Source: Acidovorax sp. CF316
GTDB lineage: Bacteria; Pseudomonadota; Gammaproteobacteria; Burkholderiales; Burkholderiaceae_C
Assembly: GCF_000276605.1 (NCBI RefSeq)
Contig: NZ_AKJX01000098.1
Span: 1 to 63,414, forward strand
Direction of reading: 5' to 3'
Length of the DNA stretch: 63,414 bases
Shown: one piece after another, positions 60,895 to 63,414 of the stretch
Layout: every line of letters begins with the position of its first letter
Position numbering within the stretch: position 1 is the first letter of the stretch
The notes under the pieces: model-generated
What the model saw: the letters and a program-made list of their open reading frames with translations, nothing else
Told to the model about the DNA's origin: nothing
Database searches by the model: none
Made by a program: the position numbers and the translations under genes

Positions 60895-61820
60895 GGGTGG
60901 TACGTCCTTTCTGCGGTGGTGTTCAGGGGATGGGCTGCGGGGCCCGGGCGGTAGGCCGGCCGCCGCACCCCGGTCGCGGCACGCAATGCGCCGGGCCGTT
61001 GGAGTGGTGCTGCGGCCGCCAGGGGGCCCGCCGATGCCAGTGCGCGCAGGGCGGCACGGTCCATGGCGGGCGAAGCTGGTTGCGCCGCCCGCACAGCAAT
61101 GGGCAGCGCATGGCGCGGCTCGGCCGAAGCCGGCTGCGCCGTGGCTGGGGGTGCGCCCGATGGCATGCCATCACCGTCTCCACCACCGGCAAGCGGCGCG
61201 GCCGTGAGGGCCTGCAGCGAGTGAAAGCGCACCGCCGTCTTGCCCGCCGCGTTGCCGCCTTCGTACACCAGGCGCGCGCGCTCTGCATTGCCAATGAATG
61301 CGATGCGCGGCGGCGGCAGGCCGACCTTGGCGTACTCGCTGTCCGGGCTGCGGTCGCCGCCCAGGCAGCGCGGGTAGTCGAAGCTGCCGCGCCCGGTGTA
61401 GGCCCGGTGGCTTTCGCAAAAGCGGTGCTGCAGGTAGCCCAGCTCCTTGAGGTCGGTGCGGCACACCTTGGGCCAGCCGCCCAGGTCCTGCACGGCGGCG
61501 TGGATGGCGGGGTCGTCAAAGACCACGTCGGTGTAGGCGCCCACGCTGCCCATGGCCTCCAGCGTCTTGCCCCAGGCCAGGGCCGCCCGGTCGGCCGCCG
61601 TGCCAGCAAGGATGCGCACCACATCGGCCACGCGCGGCGCAAAACGGCCGTGCTCGGGGTCGGTGGCATGGCGTTGCATGGCCTGGCGGATCTGCGACAG
61701 CTCGAACGGCTGGCACGCGCCCCACCACAGGTCCAGCACAAAGCGGCTGGCGTCCTGCCGGTAGTAGGCGAGCACGTCGGTGATCAGCTGCGCAAACAAG
61801 GTGCGTTCAGAGGGCTGCAT
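60891..61820 (-). CDS. DUF6475-like phage protein
   Basis: A 309-residue protein from ATG 61820 with AAGGAG upstream. The N-terminal half (TLFAQLITDVLAYYRQDASR, HGRFAPRVADVVRILAGTAA, VFDDPAIHAAVQDLGGWP) matches a conserved phage replication-region family (DUF6475). The C-terminal third is low complexity, rich in Ala and Pro. It overlaps the preceding gene by 14 bp. Confidence 0.78.
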   Translation of the reverse strand: MQPSERTLFAQLITDVLAYYRQDASRFVLDLWWGACQPFELSQIRQAMQRHATDPEHGRFAPRVADVVRILAGTAADRAALAWGKTLEAMGSVGAYTDVVFDDPAIHAAVQDLGGWPKVCRTDLKELGYLQHRFCESHRAYTGRGSFDYPRCLGGDRSPDSEYAKVGLPPPRIAFIGNAERARLVYEGGNAAGKTAVRFHSLQALTAAPLAGGGDGDGMPSGAPPATAQPASAEPRHALPIAVRAAQPASPAMDRAALRALASAGPLAAAAPLQRPGALRAATGVRRPAYRPGPAAHPLNTTAERTYHP

Positions 61821-63024
61821 GCGGTGGCTCCTTTCCATGGGTGGGTGGGTGATCCAATACCTCGGACAGCCCGGGCGCCTCGGCCGCCCAGGCATCGGCC
61901 ACGCTGCGGTTGCGCTGCTCCAGCGCCTCCTGCCGGTTGGCCGGCGCGTGCAGCATGCCCGGCATGTGCATGCCTGCAGCGCCACCGCCGCTGCGCTGCC
62001 CTGCGGCGCGCATGCACACGGCCTTGAGGTACTGCGCCGGGTCGGCCGGGCGGGCCACGCAGGCGACGCGCACGGCCTCGGCCACGATGTCGCTGCCATA
62101 GTCCTTGCACAGCCGGCCGACAAAGCTGCCGCACTGCGCACGCGGCATGCCCGCCTGCTGCAGCAGCGATTTGCCCGCGGACCACAGCGCATCGCGCGTC
62201 AGGCCATCGGCAGGCCCCTCGGGTGGCAGGCCGGCACCCGCACCGCCGCCCCGGCTGGCGGGCGCAGGCCCCTGCGTGCTGCCCTGCCCGCTGGCCGATG
62301 CAGCGCCGCCCGTTGCGCCAGCAACGGGGCTGCTGTCCCCACCAAAGAGGTCTGTTCCATCTCCTTCTCCGTCTCGCTCTCGGCTCCGTTCCTTTCGGTT
62401 CCCTTTAAGGCCGGTTTCCGGTGGATTGCCGGCGGACGGGTGCAGGATTTCCGGCGGAAAGCAGTCGCCCTGTTCGGGCCCGCAGCCATCGCCCTGCGGC
62501 ACCATGCCATGCGGGTAGGCCCCGGTCTTCCACAGCGCCTGCGGGGGCACGCCCAGTGCGGGCTTGCCCTCCTTGGCGCGCTTGGCGTTTTCCTTGCGCA
62601 GGCGGTCGCAGTACTTCTCGTAGGCGTACTTCTCCTTGGCGGCAAAGGCCGCAATCGCCTTCTCGGCCACCACCGGGTGGTACAGGCGCCCGTCGGCACA
62701 TTTCACAAAACCGTGCAGCGCCGCGGCGCGCACCTTCTTCCACTCCTTGAGCACGCGGCCATAGCCGGCCAGGTTGGCCAGCTCCACGTCATCGTCGGGC
62801 AGCGAGGCCGCGGGCACCTGGTGCCAGGCCGCGCACCACAGCAAAATGCCCGCGCGAAACGCCTCGCCCTCGGCCGCAGCCGCGAACTTCGAATCGCGCA
62901 GCCGCCGCACATCGAGCTCCATGTACTGGAAGTCGCTCAGGTCGCAGGCGGGCAAGGTCAGCGGTGCAGGCAGGCCTGCGCTGACCTTCACATTGCTGCT
63001 GGTGCTGGTGCTGCTATGGCTCAC
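61807..63024 (-). CDS. DUF1376-type phage replication protein
   Basis: A 405-residue protein from GTG 63024, overlapping the stop of the small gene before it (GTGA). Residues 28-125 have SDFQYMELDVRRLRDSKFAA, AGILLWCAAWHQVPAASLPD and EWKKVRAAALHGFVKCADGR, the DUF1376/YdaU domain. A long low-complexity middle and a C-terminal helical domain follow. In lambdoid phages such proteins replace O-type initiators. Confidence 0.82.
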   Translation of the reverse strand: MSHSSTSTSSNVKVSAGLPAPLTLPACDLSDFQYMELDVRRLRDSKFAAAAEGEAFRAGILLWCAAWHQVPAASLPDDDVELANLAGYGRVLKEWKKVRAAALHGFVKCADGRLYHPVVAEKAIAAFAAKEKYAYEKYCDRLRKENAKRAKEGKPALGVPPQALWKTGAYPHGMVPQGDGCGPEQGDCFPPEILHPSAGNPPETGLKGNRKERSRERDGEGDGTDLFGGDSSPVAGATGGAASASGQGSTQGPAPASRGGGAGAGLPPEGPADGLTRDALWSAGKSLLQQAGMPRAQCGSFVGRLCKDYGSDIVAEAVRVACVARPADPAQYLKAVCMRAAGQRSGGGAAGMHMPGMLHAPANRQEALEQRNRSVADAWAAEAPGLSEVLDHPPTHGKEPPHAAL

Positions 63025-63197
63025 GCGCCCTCCTGCCCCGGGGCCGCGGCATAGGCCTCGTTGAACTGCGCCCACAAGGCGGTGCCCGGCTCGTGGGGGT
63101 TCGCCTCGGCCAGCGGGATGTGCTGCGCGGCCGCCGATTGCGCGGCGGCGCGCAGCACGTCGGGCGTCAGGCGCTGTATGGTGTTGCCGACCGCCAT
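63021..63197 (-). CDS. Small phage protein, 58 residues
   Basis: MAVGNTIQRLTPDVLRAAAQ continues to HIPLAEANPHEPGTALWAQF and ends with NEAYAAAPGQEGA. It overlaps both the upstream partial gene (TGATG) and the downstream DUF1376 gene (GTGA), which strongly supports it as a real gene despite its size. Confidence 0.68.
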   Translation of the reverse strand: MAVGNTIQRLTPDVLRAAAQSAAAQHIPLAEANPHEPGTALWAQFNEAYAAAPGQEGA

Positions 63198-63336
63198 CAC
63201 TGCCGCCAGTCGCGCGCAATGCGGCGGCTCTTGTCCAGGCTGGCCTGCGCCTGGGCGCGGCTCTCGATGCAGATCGCGCCCCTGGCACGTGGAGCCAGGC
63301 CCACGGTGCGCAGGCCCCGGCAGTTGAACACAGTGA
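63197..63336 (-). CDS. Phage gene, C-terminal part cut by the contig end
   Basis: About 45 residues of genuine sequence remain (CRGLRTVGLAPRARGAICIE, then SRAQAQASLDKSRRIARDWR). Upstream the frame runs into adapter sequence. The gene cannot be identified. Confidence 0.55.
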
Positions 63337-63414
63337 TCGCCGTATCATTAGATCGGAAGAGCGTCGTGTAGGGAAAGAGTGTAGATCTCGGTGGTCGCCG
63401 TATCATTAAAAAAA
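63337..63414. other. Illumina adapter contamination at the contig end
   Basis: 63350-63407 equals the reverse complement of the 58-base TruSeq/P5 universal adapter (AGATCGGAAGAGCGTCGTGT to GTCGCCGTATCATT), followed by seven A. Bases 63337-63349 repeat the last 13 bases of the same adapter, so a chimeric adapter joint begins there. The minus-strand translation IRRPPRSTLFPYTTLFRS is a well-known artefact peptide. None of this is genomic. Confidence 0.97.

Noticed and set aside
1..63336. CRISPR arrays, rRNA or tRNA genes
   Set aside because: No regularly spaced repeats and no cloverleaf or rRNA-like segments were recognised by reading; a covariance search would be needed for certainty.

Overview
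The window looks like a draft-assembly contig from a GC-rich betaproteobacterium, most likely a Comamonadaceae member of the Acidovorax type. The evidence is high GC throughout, several LysR regulators, two Bug-type (TctC) periplasmic binding proteins, a CTGT-N8-ACAG LexA box and an intergenic inverted repeat of a kind I associate with that family. This is a judgement from gene content; no 16S rRNA or tRNA was seen. The last ~65-78 bases are Illumina adapter, not genome.

Layout. (1) 1-6955: a partial RCC1-repeat protein, then a catabolic region: MarR - Bug protein - LinD-like glutathione transferase on the minus strand with a clear palindromic operator, and LysR divergent from a second Bug protein and an FAD oxidoreductase. 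(2) 6956-13273: a lemA-TPM-TPM operon with a poly-G frameshift, a run of small unknown genes including a CYTH protein, a MerR/SRPBCC pair with a 19-bp-spacer promoter, and an SOS-boxed unknown gene plus alkB. (3) 13352-23072: two side-by-side clusters, each headed by a divergent LysR gene and each holding an alcohol dehydrogenase and an intradiol-dioxygenase-type secreted protein, with metallo-beta-lactamase-fold proteins, an SDR and a small cytochrome-b-like membrane protein. (4) 23069-35320: a decayed IS630 copy, then signalling genes: a KaiC-like ATPase with a hybrid kinase, a second hybrid kinase with a periplasmic sensor, and a pseudopilin-like gene abutting a GGDEF-EAL protein. (5) 35498-50995: mostly housekeeping-type and unknown genes, a YjjJ-type HipA kinase, a leucine-rich-repeat protein, a frameshifted alpha/beta hydrolase, a LysR-NmrA-AtaL unit, and an Aer-like receptor behind two FNR-type boxes. 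(6) 51024-52902: an AbiEi/AbiEii type IV toxin-antitoxin pair with its own operator. (7) 52982-63336: a cryptic prophage, all minus strand except one secreted cargo gene: replication-type genes, a Q-like antiterminator, a late control region with two terminators, holin, endolysin, nested Rz/Rz1, and terminase. It has no portal, head or tail genes, and its terminase large subunit is split by about 957 bp of inserted DNA.

The most unusual items are the split terminase with the AbiE pair where structural genes would be expected, the SOS-controlled unknown gene coupled to alkB (with a 54-bp echo of that gene elsewhere), the twin intradiol-type clusters, and the FNR-boxed aerotaxis receptor. None of these is proven to be a new system from sequence alone.
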